Assembly (NCBI GenBank): GCA_050084515.1
Contig: CM114272.1
Coordinates: 38,688,001-38,752,000, forward strand
Reading direction: 5' to 3'
Source of the DNA: Blasia pusilla
Lineage: Eukaryota > Marchantiophyta > Marchantiopsida > Blasiales
Length of the DNA: 64,000 bases
The position numbers were made by a program, and so were the translations under genes. The notes beneath the pieces were generated by a model. That model was given only the letters and a program-made list of their open reading frames with translations. It ran no database searches and was not told the DNA's origin. Positions 44,058 through 55,783 of this stretch are shown here, piece by piece. Position 1 is the first letter of the stretch; the number at the start of each line of letters is the position of its first letter.

Positions 44058-44597
44058 TTGAAGTCTTGCAACACCTCTTGTGCGTGTTCCAAATCTACCT
44101 CCGAAATCCAAGTCGTCTCTTTCATATGGTAGCCCTTCCACTTAACTAAGTACTTGTGCTTGTTGGCCCTACGCCTCAAATGCAAGATGGTCTCCACCTA
44201 AGCTCCGGTTCTTCATTGACGATTATCGATTTTGGTGTCATCGATAATCGTCGATTATTGGAGAGAGGTGTCATCCATAATCGTCGATTATTGACGACAC
44301 CTCTCTCCACTCGGGATGCATATTGTCCTGAGGACACTTCTTCAATAATGACACATGGAAAGTTGAATGAACCTTGAACTCTTCTGGCAGCTCCAATGTA
44401 TACATATCCTCAAACGGGTTTGCCTTTATCACATACGGTTTAACATACTTGGCAGATAGCTTCACAGAAAACTCCTTCGGAAGAGTGAGATTCTTCACTC
44501 TCAACCACACTTGCTACCCTACTTGAAATCTCACTAGGCGCCGACTCTTGTTAGCATGCTTAACGTACCTTAGTTGAGCCTTTGAAAGACTTCTTCT
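44058..44597 (-). pseudogene. Chromovirus integrase tail with chromodomain
   Basis: The minus strand gives the integrase C-terminal module (LRVKNLTLPKEFSVKLSAKY, then VKPYVIKANPFEDMYTLELP and HSTFHVSLLKKC) and, after an interruption, a chromodomain (RRANKHKYLVKWKGYHMKET, then TWISEVDL). Chromodomains direct integration of this gypsy clade to heterochromatin. The link between the modules is broken by a hairpin (44260-44308) and stops. The upstream part is cut by a copia LTR fragment at 44598. Confidence 0.8.
44260..44308. repeat. Hairpin with nested palindrome
   Basis: Arms GGAGAGAGGTGTC (44260-44272) and GACACCTCTCTCC (44296-44308) enclose the inner palindrome ATAATCG-T-CGATTAT. A partial direct copy lies just upstream (TCGATAATCGTCGATTATTG, 44241-44260). 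Confidence 0.9.
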
Positions 44598-44835
44598 TGT
44601 GAGAAAAAAGAATGTGATAAAAGCACTGAAATCTATTACAAATCTTGGAGCTACAAAGTGGCCTAGTCCGTCCGTGCGCTCACAAAAGAGCTTCGATGGA
44701 ACTTGAACATGAGGATAACTTGACATACAAGAATACGCTACCGCTGTGGCTCTCAAATTTTTCACTACTCGGGAAACTAGGGTTTTTAACCTATTTTTCT
44801 TTGTTTCTATTAATAGAACATTTTTGCCCCTCATT
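44598..44835 (-). repeat. Truncated copia LTR
   Basis: The minus strand matches the 3' part of the copia LTR at 58842-59379, including the AATAGGTxAAAACCCTAG block, the GCGCACGGACGGACTAGGCC block and the terminal TCTCACA at 44598. The beginning of the LTR and the internal part of the element are missing. Confidence 0.8.
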
Positions 44836-45275
44836 TTGTAATGGAATCTTGGCGCTCTTTGCGATATTTAGTGCGAAGACTTTGAAGATTATGAAGATGC
44901 TAAATACGAAGATGAAGACACCCTTTACTTGTCTCCATTGGGTATTCGAGGGTCTTCGCTTTAGAGACTTTGAAGTCTTTAAGATGTTTTGTTGACACTC
45001 CTTGCATGGAGAAGGACAATTATCCTTACCTCCTCTCTCAGCCTTCAGTCGGGCACATGATATCTTCGAACATACATGGCATTCACTCGCGTTGGCAATG
45101 CTTCTCCATTCAAAGTTTCTAGGTACGTCGCTCTTCTCTTTCTCTTCTTCGTCTCTTGGTTCTCTGCTCGCACGTCTCAAGACGTCTTTCCCGATCCATC
45201 CAAAACTTCCAAAGATCTCCTTGCTAAGCGCCTCACCTAGCACGAAGGCTCTACTCCATGGATATGAAGAATCTT
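44836..45275. other. Junction debris including a gypsy integrase end
   Basis: At 45030-45130 the minus strand reads LNGEALPTRVNGMHVRRY, nearly the same as the integrase end at 1871-1970, so this is a small piece of that gypsy family. The remainder (44836-45000, 45140-45275) is unassigned. At 45276 the sequence enters the MULE transposase exon 2 of copy C. Confidence 0.55.
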
Positions 45276-47996
45276 TTGTTATGCCTTTTGTGAGGAAGAT
45301 ATGGGATGCTGCAGACTGTAACATTGCTCTTGCCTGGTCTTGTTGGCATGCCTCCACAAGTGAAATTCTTTGGCATGCTTGTGACAACCTTCAGGAGGAA
45401 TGAACACTTTCTGCTCCACTTGTTTTGGGGCAGAGGGCATTTTCATGAATGTTCAATCCCTGCAACGAGGGCAATGTGAGAAGGGAACCAAATTAGCTCC
45501 AAAGTCAGAGAAAAAAGCTACCTGTCAGAACCAGACAGGTTGCAAGTCAAAGGCATCCCATGAATGACTCTGCGACCCATCGGGTCCCAACGTGTTGCAA
45601 CACCCAAGAACCACCTATAGCAACCCGTACGATTCCGATGGGTTGCAAGAACCTTTGGCCACTCCGGGCCGGAAGATCCAAGTGCAAGTCATCCGAAATC
45701 CATCCGGGTCAAACTATTTGGAGGCCTTGTATACATGCAACATCCATACTTGTATACGGGTTGCACCAACATTCTTGATGCAAACCGTCGGTTTCCGACT
45801 GGTTGCACACTTAGGCAACCTGTCCGTTTCCGACGGGTTGCACACTCGGGCAACCTGTTGCATCCGACAAGTTTCTTGGTTTATTTGGTTTGAAATCCCC
45901 ATAGTGCCCACGCTTCTCAACTTGAGCTGCAACTTTTCAAACAATTCTCAACGTGAGCTTGACAAGACGAAATAGTGAACTCACCTGCCGCATGAAGTTT
46001 CCCCATTGTCTCATTCGTACAGTCCACCAACTCAGCCAAGAGCACAACTCTTTGTACTTCCCCTCAATCGCATGCTTCCTCCACCACCCATGAAGTTCTT
46101 CTTGGCATTCCATGGCTTATTTCAAGTTTTTGCTGTCCTTGCAGCGTTGGAGTAGAGTGACATGCTCTGTCCTCTTATTCTCCTTGATGCAAGATTTGGT
46201 GTACCGGTCAGAGACTGTTGCCAATGGAAAGCATGCGACCTTTCCCTCTCCGGTTGAATCTCTCCACCCCAAAACACTTCCTTGATAGCAATCCACCGAG
46301 GTTGTGCATTGTCCGCCATGAACCCATAAATTTCCGGAGGTGGCCTTTTTTTTTCCTTCACCACCTCCAATAAGAGTAACCAACACATCTTCAAATTTCC
46401 AACATCTTCTACTTTTACTTCACAGAAAAATATAGTTTTGAGTCCCTTCTCCACATGGTCATAAACGTGAGCACCCATGGTCAACCATCCATTCAGCACT
46501 CTGTAGCAAATATCAAAGCTTACCGAGCTGCCATAAAGATCTTCCCCTTCCCTTATTCGATCTATAAGATCAAGGCCACTTGACGGTCCTATCGTTGACA
46601 TTTTGAAGACATAAGCCCTGGATCCTTTGCCTCCTTGGCTCATGAATTTCCATCTTTGAATGAGTGGTAATATGGAGTTGGCCTTGATTCTGGCAATGAC
46701 ATCCATTTCGTCCGTCTTTCCATCCAGTACCCGTATTTGACGCAACAAATTCCGGAAGCATTCAAGATTAGCGAGAAATGCGAGATTTTCCCATAGTTGT
46801 TTCTCCTTAGCAGCCGTGATCTCGCCCTGCCCAAGGATTCCAAGCAGTTGTTCACAAATTTGTGATGTTGTTGTTATCTTGATCACTCCGGGCTTTGAAC
46901 CCGGAGAGTTTCTATAGACCTTGGCCACTTTCTTTGCCACATCCTCCTTGATGTGTCTCTGAATTGCACCGGTCACGGGATGAGTGTGGGAGCCAACATG
47001 AATTGCCAGCCTTGTGTACTCTGACGTAGAACTGAAGTCATGGAAAATGAAAAATATGTATGCAAGACGCACTCCAACGCAGAGAGGGGATGCCTGACAA
47101 TGAGGACATCGATGGCCTCCCGGCGGTATGGTCGCACCGACCTCATATGGAGTTTCTGGATTCTTGGAAGGGAATTGCGACATATTTACTCGCCCGTTGC
47201 ACTCTAGATATAGGCATGCTGGACTTCTACACTCCAAGGCTCCAACGCATTGGCGGCAGGAGACAATCCAAGGATCATATGGAATTGAAGCACTAGTCCG
47301 TTGAAGCCTGCACCATCGATGACAATCAAACTTTTTGTTCATACCCTTCAAGCATCCTCCATCTTTCTTTTGAGTAGGAGCAACAAGTGGAGGCAACTCA
47401 AAAATGCAATTACCATTGTACGTGGGCGACAATTTGTTGACAAGAATGTGCTTGAACATTTTAAAGGGCATAGACGATAGCAAACTATTGCCTGATACTC
47501 GCAAGAGGAATGAGTAGGCAGACATATGGCCGGGTTGGTGTCCGAAAGATCCACTAAGGTTGACGACATTCGGAATGTCTTCAAGAAATACAACATTGTT
47601 ACGAATGTGTGAAGTTGGAGTCGATGCCGGATCTACTGAGCTCGGAGTTGCAAATGTAGAGCTCGGTGCACTAGGAAATTCTCGACCATCTACTTGGGAA
47701 ACAAAGGAATTCCGAGGCAAGCCGTAAACTCTGTTTTGACCATTTGCTAGAGGTAGGAGATTCCATACTTTACGGTGTGCAATCAGTGGTTGGACTGTCT
47801 CACCTATTATGTCCTCCATACCGTCCACCCTAACATCCTTGGACACAAAGATGGTTCCAATTTGGAGAAGAAATCAAACTGAGGGAAAATTTTCATCCAC
47901 TGGTATGAAAGACTCACGAGCTTGCGGTCAAACTATTTCTAATTGAGGAAGGGCCGCTAGATGACTGCCACAAGTGAGTTTCACATCATGATCCAT
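45276..47996 (-). pseudogene. MULE transposase gene (copy C)
   Basis: Best preserved transposase copy. Exon 1 is 47996-45985 and exon 2 is 45459-45276 (truncated by gypsy debris). A single frame is open for over 560 codons (ATG 47819 to 46122). It holds the Cys/His finger (CVGALECRSPACLYLEC, CPHC, GSHTHPV), an AHVYDHVEKGLKTIFF block (possible first D) and GFMADNAQPRWIAI (second D). The last catalytic E (after the intron) and SWIM finger are affected: exon 2 retains only the start (SQACQRISLVEACQQDQ). Two stops separate the first ATG (MDHDVKLTCG) from the open frame, and a one-base loss near 46206 ends it. An undetected short 5' intron could remove the early stops. Confidence 0.85.
45520..45873. 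repeat. Palindromes in the transposase intron (copy C)
   Basis: Five to seven degenerate family palindromes, for example at 45781-45805 and 45817-45841, lie inside the intron 45460-45984. Two neighbouring units share the step of 36 bp. Confidence 0.8.
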
Positions 47997-48077
47997 TCCC
48001 AAAAGATTCCACCGGGAGGAGACTGAGATTAAGAAAAAGAATGAGAATGAGAATGTGAATGTGAATGAGAATGTTTA

Positions 48078-48084
48078 ATTTATA
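48078..48084 (-). promoter_or_regulatory. TATA box of MULE transposase gene (copy C)
   Basis: TATAAAT on the minus strand in the context ATTCACTATAAATTAAA, 82-88 bases before the ATG at 47996, followed by CATTCT/CATTCA repeats. Same layout as 13114-13120. Confidence 0.6.
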
Positions 48085-48536
48085 GTGAATAGTGACTCAG
48101 ATTCTTGTGACAAAATTTGACTGACAAGATGCTGTTTGGTAGGTGAGATTTTCTGACGAAATGGATTCAATCATGTTGGAACATGTCGAAGTCCGATGGG
48201 TTGCAAAATTTGGGAATCAGACATATGGGTTGCGAAGCTCGGAGTTCCATTTTCTGTTAGTGTCCCAATGCGAGTTTCAACCCGTCGGAATCCGTTGGGA
48301 TGGTACCCCCTTCTTGTCTGACCAATGTGATTTGAGTCAAGATTTCTAGCATCAAACACGAGACATCGCATGGATTTGCTATGGCAACCTGTTGGGGATT
48401 GTTACGGAATCCAAAGGTACCTAACCTTGCTTTCCCTTTTGCATCTTGCGTTGATTTCTCTTATTCAATTAACCGTGCAAACTGTGAGTGCAGTTTTGCC
48501 GTATGTTGGGAAGTGTCCAACTCCAAGTAGACCTTG

Positions 48537-49105
48537 TAACCCGTCAGAGGGCAACGGGTTGCCTCGGAACTATGCTTTGTCGCATTGTTACCTGAGGGAG
48601 AGAAAAGCGTGCAACCTGTCAGTATCCGACGGGTTGCTTGGGTACCTCTCCTTGTAACCCCAAGATGAGGGAAGCGTGTAACTCGTCGACCTCTGACAGG
48701 TTGCGCGGGATCCTCGCCTTGGAACGCCAACATGAAGGAAGCGTGCAACCTGTCGACCTCCGACGGGTTACGCGAGTACCTTGCCTTGTTATACCAAGAC
48801 AAGGGAAGCGTGCAACCCCTCGGTCTCCGACGGGTTGCGCGGGTACCTCGCGTTGTTACCCCAAGACGAGGGAGGCTTGCAACCCCCCGATCTCCGACGG
48901 GTTGTGCGGGTACCTCGCGTTGTTACCCCAAGACGGGGGAGGCGTGCAACCTGTCAGTCTCCGACGGGTTGCCAGGGTAGCTCGGCTTGTTACCCGAGGA
49001 GGACGGATGCGTGCAACCCATGGGTCTCGAACAAGTTTCCTGGGAAACTCGCCCTGCATCCCCAAGACGCGGGAAGCGTGCAACCCGTCGGAGACCGTTG
49101 GGTTG
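48537..49105. repeat. 67-bp palindromic tandem array between divergent promoters (copy C)
   Basis: Palindrome starts at 48537, 48612, 48679, 48746, 48813, 48880, 48947, 49014 and 49081: one step of 75 bp, then seven steps of exactly 67 bp. Here the spacer is also conserved (GCGGGTACCTCGCGTTGTTA then CCCCAAGACGAGGGAGGC), so this is a true satellite-like tandem repeat with a palindrome in each unit. Confidence 0.95.
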
Positions 49106-50696
49106 GCCGGGTTCCCATGTCCAAAGTTCCATAACGGCCGACACGCCGCCATCGGTACGACGGTGCGACCCAACGGTCAGCTCAATGGCTTGAAAAGTTT
49201 AAATAGCCGAGGTTTCGCTCATTTCTATTTTTCATTTCGCGATTTCATGTGCTCTTCCGCGCAGTAGTTGACCAGATACCAAGGGGAGTGAGGAGGGTGA
49301 GGGCGCTTCATCACGAAACGGTCACGGAGGTCTAGGGTCACGACGATTCATCGCGAGACCATTCAAGGGAATTTTCGTGCAGGGTCTAGGGTCACGGCCA
49401 TTCATCGCGAGTCCATTCGAGGGAATTTTTATGCACAGAAAGAGACTAGACTGTCGAGGAGGAAACATTGACGAGAACCATGAAGAGGAAAAAAATGCAA
49501 GCAAGCAAGGTAGGGATCATCACTCCCAAGTCCATGAGGACTCCTGCGTCACCATCTCCAGGGCCTCGTTCGGCCAATGAGATAAGGCAGCAAGAGATAG
49601 AGGAGCAGGAAAGGGAAGCAGATATGCACAGGCAAGAGCTTCTTGCAAAACCTGTTCTGGAGGCGCTCGAAAAACAAAACTCCGAGGTTGAGGCATCGCA
49701 GGCCTTGAAGAAAAGAGTCGCCAACAAGAAACGTGAGAAAAAGCATCTGGACGCGTACGTGAGGAGAGCAGAATTGGCAAAATCTTGAAGGGAAAAAGCG
49801 ATTGCCATTGAAGAAAGCCCTGCCCGTCCGACAGAGAGTGTTGAGATGCAGGAAATGTCCCCGATGAAGTCTGGGGACACCATGAATAAAAAATCGGCTA
49901 AGGAAACGGCCGAAGTTCAAGTGACGGACGATGAGGTCATGAGGAAGGAAAGCATGGAGATGGTGGACATCTCTGAAGAAGTAGGAGAACAATCTTCCTC
50001 GTCTTTGAGCCCAGCCAAAGACATTGACCTTTATCGGATTGATGAGTTACCTGTAGCCTTGCCAGCTGCTGTCCCAGAGCAGTTGGCGGGCCAAAACACC
50101 GACCCAATCTTTGGGTGGGTAAGAAATGTTTGAGTTATGTGAAGGCCCATGATGCAATTCATTGGCAAAACAATGTAGTTTACTGACTTGGTCCCCATTA
50201 TGTCAGGTTGTTAAGCAGATGGCACTGATGGAGGGCCAAAATGCCCCAAGTATTCCACTTTGGGACAATGGAGTACGTCTGTGAAATTCAATCGAAGGAG
50301 GATATTGCAAAGCTGAAACGGAAGCGATAGCATCCTACGTCGACAGCCTCCCTCCGTTCTATGTTCAGCCTTATGATGAATATGGAACCCAAGCGCTGGT
50401 GACGGAAGAGGACTTGGAAGCGCTCGATATATTGTGGAGGATGAGAGATCAGGAGTTCAGAAGAGCGATTGAGGGGACGCAATTTAGCTAGATGCGGAAC
50501 GTTTACTTCTTCATCTGGGATGGAAACCACAAGTACATGGCGTGGACCCAGTTTATAGAGGAGCGCCCGAATTCATTGGAGGAAAATTTTTACGTTAAGG
50601 CACTCGTGCTCCATCCATTTCCTCATCACATGGCAATGGTGGAAATGGCAATGTATGCCATGAATAGGCGTCCAATTCCAGCTTTACTAAAAATTG

Positions 50697-50954
50697 CGCA
50701 ACCTGTTGGACTCTGACGGGTTAATATGTGCAATTTTTTTCCAGAAACCAGTCTGCGAATGGAAATCATCTTACAACCCGTCAAACTTTGATGGGTTGAA
50801 ATTATCGCTAAAAATTTACGTGAGTGTTGCAATAAGTGTAACAGAAAAAAAAGTTTTACGACCCGTCGGACCCCGACGGGTTGCAATATTTTTCTCTGTG
50901 CTACCATTTCGACCACCAGGTGTTGCGAACAGTTGGAGTCCGACGGATTGCAGG
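50697..50954. repeat. Palindromes in intron 2 (copy C)
   Basis: Four palindromes near 50697, 50774, 50860 and 50928, more diverged and fewer than in copies A2 and B. Confidence 0.8.
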
Positions 50955-53062
50955 AACCATGTAGCTTGCAATAATTCTTAGCGTGTGTTTGGATGTGCAG
51001 GATTATATCCGAGGGGAACGTCACCCACCATTGGATCCAGGATTGCGACAGGGTGAAAAAGGTGCTTACAACGCACTCTGCAGAGTACAAGGGGTTCTTG
51101 GGCGACGCTCTTGTAAATGAGATGCTGGCGAAGGGGGCTCAAATTAAAAATAAGACTTGGGCAAATACCTTCATTTCCCAAGATGCATCCGTCACAATCC
51201 TTTGTTGGTCGAAGATCCAGGCCGCCAAGAAGAGCGCTTCATTGGAACTAGAGAGAAGGGAGAACCTGTCTGCATCTGAACGTGCAAAGTTTATCCAGGG
51301 TGTAGTTACGAAGTACACTCCAAGCAAGATGCAGCGCTACATTGCCATTCAAAACCCAGAACTTGGCCCAAAATTCTACAAGGAGCTCAAGGCGATAATC
51401 AAGTGCCAGCGGAAGAGAGACGAAGATCCACATGGTCGGATCGGCGAGAAAGTGTCTCTGGACCGCGTACACAGATTTGCACTATCTAGCTAGAATTTCT
51501 GAGTTTGGGAGAATCCGATTGATGAAAATCAGTCTCAAGGGCACAGAGGCCCAAAAGAGGGCGGCGTCACTCTATCCTCCGGGAGTTTCTGATCCAGTGG
51601 TCTCCCATTGGCTATGTGAATGGTCATTCTAGGACGCATTGCGGCTTCTTGATAAGTCCATGCTCGTGGGTCTTCAAGCGGAGCTGAAGAAGATAGAGCC
51701 AATTCCGGAGGAAGCAAACCTAGAGAGTGCAGAAGATTTCAAACTATGGCTTGATGACATCCGAGACAAGCCCACGAAAAAACCAGGCTTCAGGATGATG
51801 TTCAAGAATCACATCCTCCCTCAAGCAGACCTGGATGAAGAAATTGAGGCCCAAAAAGGGATTTCGCAAAGAAGAAGCGGGATCTTCAGGAGCAGGCGGC
51901 CGATTCATCTCGACAAAGAGCTGCCCAACGGATGGTGTACAGGTACCTCATCAATTGTAAGAATGCAAGTACCTTACAAAAAATACGGGCAACCTGCAAA
52001 TTATGGGCTTCTCTGCCTGATGGAGAGACATGTTCCATGTACGACATGGAGATGGCACAGGGCATGTTCGACTGGGAGGTTGACAATTGCCCAATCTGGT
52101 TGGACTTCAACGACCGTGAGGATATAACCGAAAAAAATCTACGCCTAGTGTATGATGCAGTGGTCGCAGGTAGGGACAACATTTCGAATTTCGTACAGCT
52201 TGAAGATTTTTTTGAAGGAGATGCGGAGGAGCGAGACCTCGAGATAGCGGAGTTGGTATCCAAGGTAGTCACCGCCAAGGACAAATCTACAACGGGTCTG
52301 AAAGGAAAGGCGAGGGGATCGAAGAATTCCGAGGCCAACTCTTCCAGAAAAGAGGCTAAGACCTCAAGGCAAGAGGCGATATTGTCCGGGCGAGCGGGGC
52401 AAGAGGGCCGGACCAGGTCCTCCACCAAGAAAACTCCAGTCGAGTCTGAGGTAAGAGAGACCCCCACGAGCCGACCGCAGACTCGAGAGAAGCGAAAGTG
52501 GGAGGCGCTTGGTTCGTCCCAGGGAGCAGATAAGGAAGTGGAATACACTCCATCATCCTTGGGAAGATATAGAGAAACAACGACCAAGACAAATGTCCTC
52601 ATTCACTTCACAAATCTTGTGGATGAGCTGCAAATTTTCAGTTCCCAGGAGTCGAGACCCGCCATCGACAAATTGACCATGCTGGGACAAAAACTTCAAC
52701 GAAACGGGCACGCTCCCTGGACAGTCCATGGGGTGGTCGAGGAGGTGGCGGTGGATCTCCTCATCGCAGATTTGCCCTCTGGATTTAGCTTGTGGGACAA
52801 CAATCCGTCAGACACTGTTCCAGACTCGAATGTCCCTCTTACCTATGACCAGATCGCGCTCTTGTTTTCTTTTGCAGACGCTTATCTCAGTGACAGGGGC
52901 TATTTCTTGGTCTTGACTGGAGGGAGAGAGGACGAGCTCTTCAATCTGCAGTATGTGAAGAGGTCGCTGAAGTGGAGGATGGCGCAATCATGGGCCATCA
53001 AGAACGAGTATCCACTCCGATCGGCGACGAGTCAAATCCGGGTAAGGGCTCTTAATCCAAAT

Positions 53063-53375
53063 TCAATCCGTTGGGCTCGACGAGTTGCCTCTTTGCATGC
53101 AACCCGTCGGATCCCAAGAGCTTGTGGCTACGGTGTTGCAATCTGTCTGAAAGCGACGGGTTGCATATCTACCACAAGTCTCCATTAAGTGAGTGCAACC
53201 CGTCGGAATCCAACAAGTTGCAAGTACTTGTGCTTTTCCTTGTGTTTTTGGAGTGATGCAACCCGTCGGAAAGCGACGGGTTGCTCTAAGCCAACAACCT
53301 ATCGGCTTCTGACGGGTTGCTCATGGCAAAAAACAATTACACTTGTAAAACAACCCGTCGGACTCCGACATGTTA
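53063..53375. repeat. Palindromes in intron 3 (copy C)
   Basis: Seven palindromes near 53063, 53100, 53138, 53197, 53259, 53296 and 53351, inside the intron 53042-53539. Confidence 0.85.
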
Positions 53376-54036
53376 CTCTACTGTAAGGACTTTAGGCCAA
53401 GTTCTTATGGGTTGGTCATCAACAGGGACTAGAATGCACTATGGACGTGTTGCATATTGTGTCATCATATTGAGAGTACACCAGCGGTCAAGTAGCTCTT
53501 TCTTTTTGTTGACATTGTTTCCAACCTGCTTCTTTACAGATGGACCACTTCTTTGTAAGGCCCGAGCACAACTTCCAGGTGTTCCAGATCCTGGATCATG
53601 TCGATCCATGCTCCGATGGGTACAGCTTAGATAGTTTATACAATTCCCGGGAATTTACATGCAAGACGGGACCCCCTTACTTGGAGGAAGGGAAAAGTCC
53701 CCTACTTGGATGCAAACGCTCATCGAGCTCTGTTCAAAGCCGGGTGACTTGGTGTTCGACTTAGTGGGCCTATAAAGGGCGAGTATCAGAGGCGCCTGGC
53801 AGAGTGGCAGGAACATTCTCTGCCTTGAGGGAAGGCACGAACTTTATGACATTTGCAAAGAGGCAAAGGCAGATAACAATAGGCTAGTTGGAGCATACAA
53901 CTCTCTTCCAAAGCCGAGAGCTCCGGTTCCAGACCCGCCATTGGTAGTGACACCATTGTCACTTCCCACTATTCCAAAAATCGGGAGGGCAAGGCCGACT
54001 GTAATTCTGGAAGAGCTCTCGGACGATGATGAGTGA

Positions 54037-55440
54037 GTTCAAAGAACTAAAGGACCCAGCTTGACTGAAGCGTTTTGAAGTGGGGATTTATTGGTTTCCA
54101 AGGACGGAGCACATATTGATACTGGATGGGTGTCACCTTGCAGAGCGTACAAGATTTACTGCCGAGGAAGGCGGTGGGACTCAAATCTGGTTCTTTGGGG
54201 GGGCCAAGGCTCTCGGATTCCCCAACATTTTCGATCCCCGTCTACAATCGGCCAGAGGAGCCACTTGTATCCCAAGACATTCCTTTTGTACAGGAACCTA
54301 GGAGAGTTAGGAGTAAATTTGTAGATGATGAGGCTGAAGAAATCATAGACTAGATCAAATGTACATTTCGGAGCTTCTCTCGGATGTAATAAAGGACAAG
54401 AAATTTTCAATCCATGATGGTGTTTGTAAAAGTTTACTGAATATCTTTTTTGGTCTTGTCGATTGTGTTGCAACCCGTAAGATTCCGACGGGTTGCAACT
54501 TCTCACAATATTTTAACCACTTTCAAGAAACCTGTCGGATTCCGACAGGTTGGCTCCTTGAGTGATCAGACTCTTTCCCTGTTAGTCCATATTTTGAGGC
54601 ATTCTGGCAGGCTTCTTCACTTTTGACTCATTCCCATATCATTGTCAAGCCAGTAGTAGGCTTCTTCTCTTCTCTAAGACGTGTTGGATTCCTACTACCT
54701 GTCGGATTGCCATTTGGGATTCCCAACCTATTGGATTCTCATGGAGTGTAGGGCGGAATGGAATCACTTCTCAAAATCCTTCTTTTGTTATGTTGAGCTT
54801 GCTTGCAAGGGGTGCAACCCATCCGATTCCGACGGGATGCAAGTTTTGCAACCTGTCGAATTCCGACGGTTGGGAGGGGTGCAGCTTCTCGGATTCTCAG
54901 ATTTAGGATCTGAATGAAGGGACATGGGTGCGTCAGTTCCTCTTTACTCCTAATAGCTAAATATCTTTTTCTTCTATTATCATCTCGTCTGATCACGTTT
55001 TCTTTTTGATCAGTTCCTCTTTACTCCAGACAACTATCAATCTTTTGGTTTAATTGTCGTCTCCTGTGTTCACATTTCTCAATGGCAGAGAGAATGGTGA
55101 AACCAAGTTGTCAAACGCACAACAGTCCATGGTATACTTTGTGCACCCATTCAAGAGCCTACATCATCAAATGATGTAATGAAAGTCTAAGGCTACCATG
55201 AGTGACGAGCGATTTGTTGTGTTGTGGAAAAACCCCTTATGGATGAGTATTGATGCCTTCTGCAAGAAGAGTCAACAATCATTTAAAGGTATTTCCTTTT
55301 GCCTTTCTTTTTCCCCTTATTGAGGAGTATTTTATGCCTTTTGCAAGAAGAGATGTCAATCCATAACGTCAACCCCATATTCCGAGAAGCTAAACCTTGA
55401 AGGGCACCGCAGTCTATTAAGACCATTGTTAGAGTAGTTA
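54037..55440 (+). other. MULE 3' flank (copy C)
   Basis: Contains a decayed exon-like block (54090-54353, ending RRVRSKFVDDEAEEIID), palindromes near 54470, 54530 and 54815, and sequence after 55080 not found in copies A1 or B (a private insertion or a segment lost from the others). No intact gene. Confidence 0.55.
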
Positions 55441-55783
55441 AAAATACCCCTAGGCACAACTTACTGTAGACTGAGACAGGCAATGTGAAGAAACTTAGGC
55501 TCACATGGAGAGTGATGGCAGAATGTTTGTAGTGGTCTTATGATGTTTACTTGTTTTTCGCCCCGTGGAAAAAGGAGGTTACTTTAGGCTTGAATGTGGT
55601 CCACTTGCTACAAAAGCAAGTGGACCACATTGTATTTGTATTTTAAAGCAAACAAAAAATTCAAATATGTCAAATTTTTTTGAAGAGAGGAGGCAGATTT
55701 TACCCTTTTTTTTAAGAGAGACTCTCCTCTCTTCTTCTCTTCCTCTCCTCTCTTCCTCTCTCCTACCAGAATACTAGCCCCCC
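55441..55783 (+). repeat. MULE right terminal region (copy C)
   Basis: Same sequence as 9591-9912 and inverted at 58170-58510: CTTAGGCTCACATGGAGAGT, a T-rich block, the CTCTTCC tract, then CCAGAATACTAG and six C at the end. Confidence 0.8.

Larger units (their letters stand above)
49480..54036 (+). pseudogene. ParB-like/methyltransferase-like gene (copy C)
   Basis: The only copy with both ends. Exons: 49480-50118, 50207 to about 50668, 51001-53041 and 53540-54036. The N-terminal basic coiled-coil segment contains KKREKKHLDAYVRRAELAKS; the ParB-like signature FFIWDGNHKYMAW lies at 50508-50546. The long open stretch 51932-53041 covers the charged linker and the methyltransferase half: LLIADLPSGFSLW at 52752-52790 (motif IV position) and LTYDQIALLFSFADAYLSDR. 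Exon 4 has the RPEHNFQVFQI start but frameshifts later, including one that disrupts motif I. Stops at 49786, 50488 and 51490 and a shift near 51860 inactivate it. The exon 2 donor reads GCGTCC instead of GTAAGT. It starts about 280 bases from a TTTAAATA box. Biochemical role inferred, not shown. Confidence 0.8.
45276..55783 (+). mobile_element. MULE copy C, nearly complete
   Basis: In element orientation: transposase gene on the minus strand (truncated at its 3' end), divergent promoter with 67-bp palindromic tandem array, ParB/MTase-like gene on the plus strand, 3' flank, and right terminus at 55783 (ACTAGCCCCCC). Only the left end is missing. At 55784 it abuts the transposase intron of copy D. 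Confidence 0.8.
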
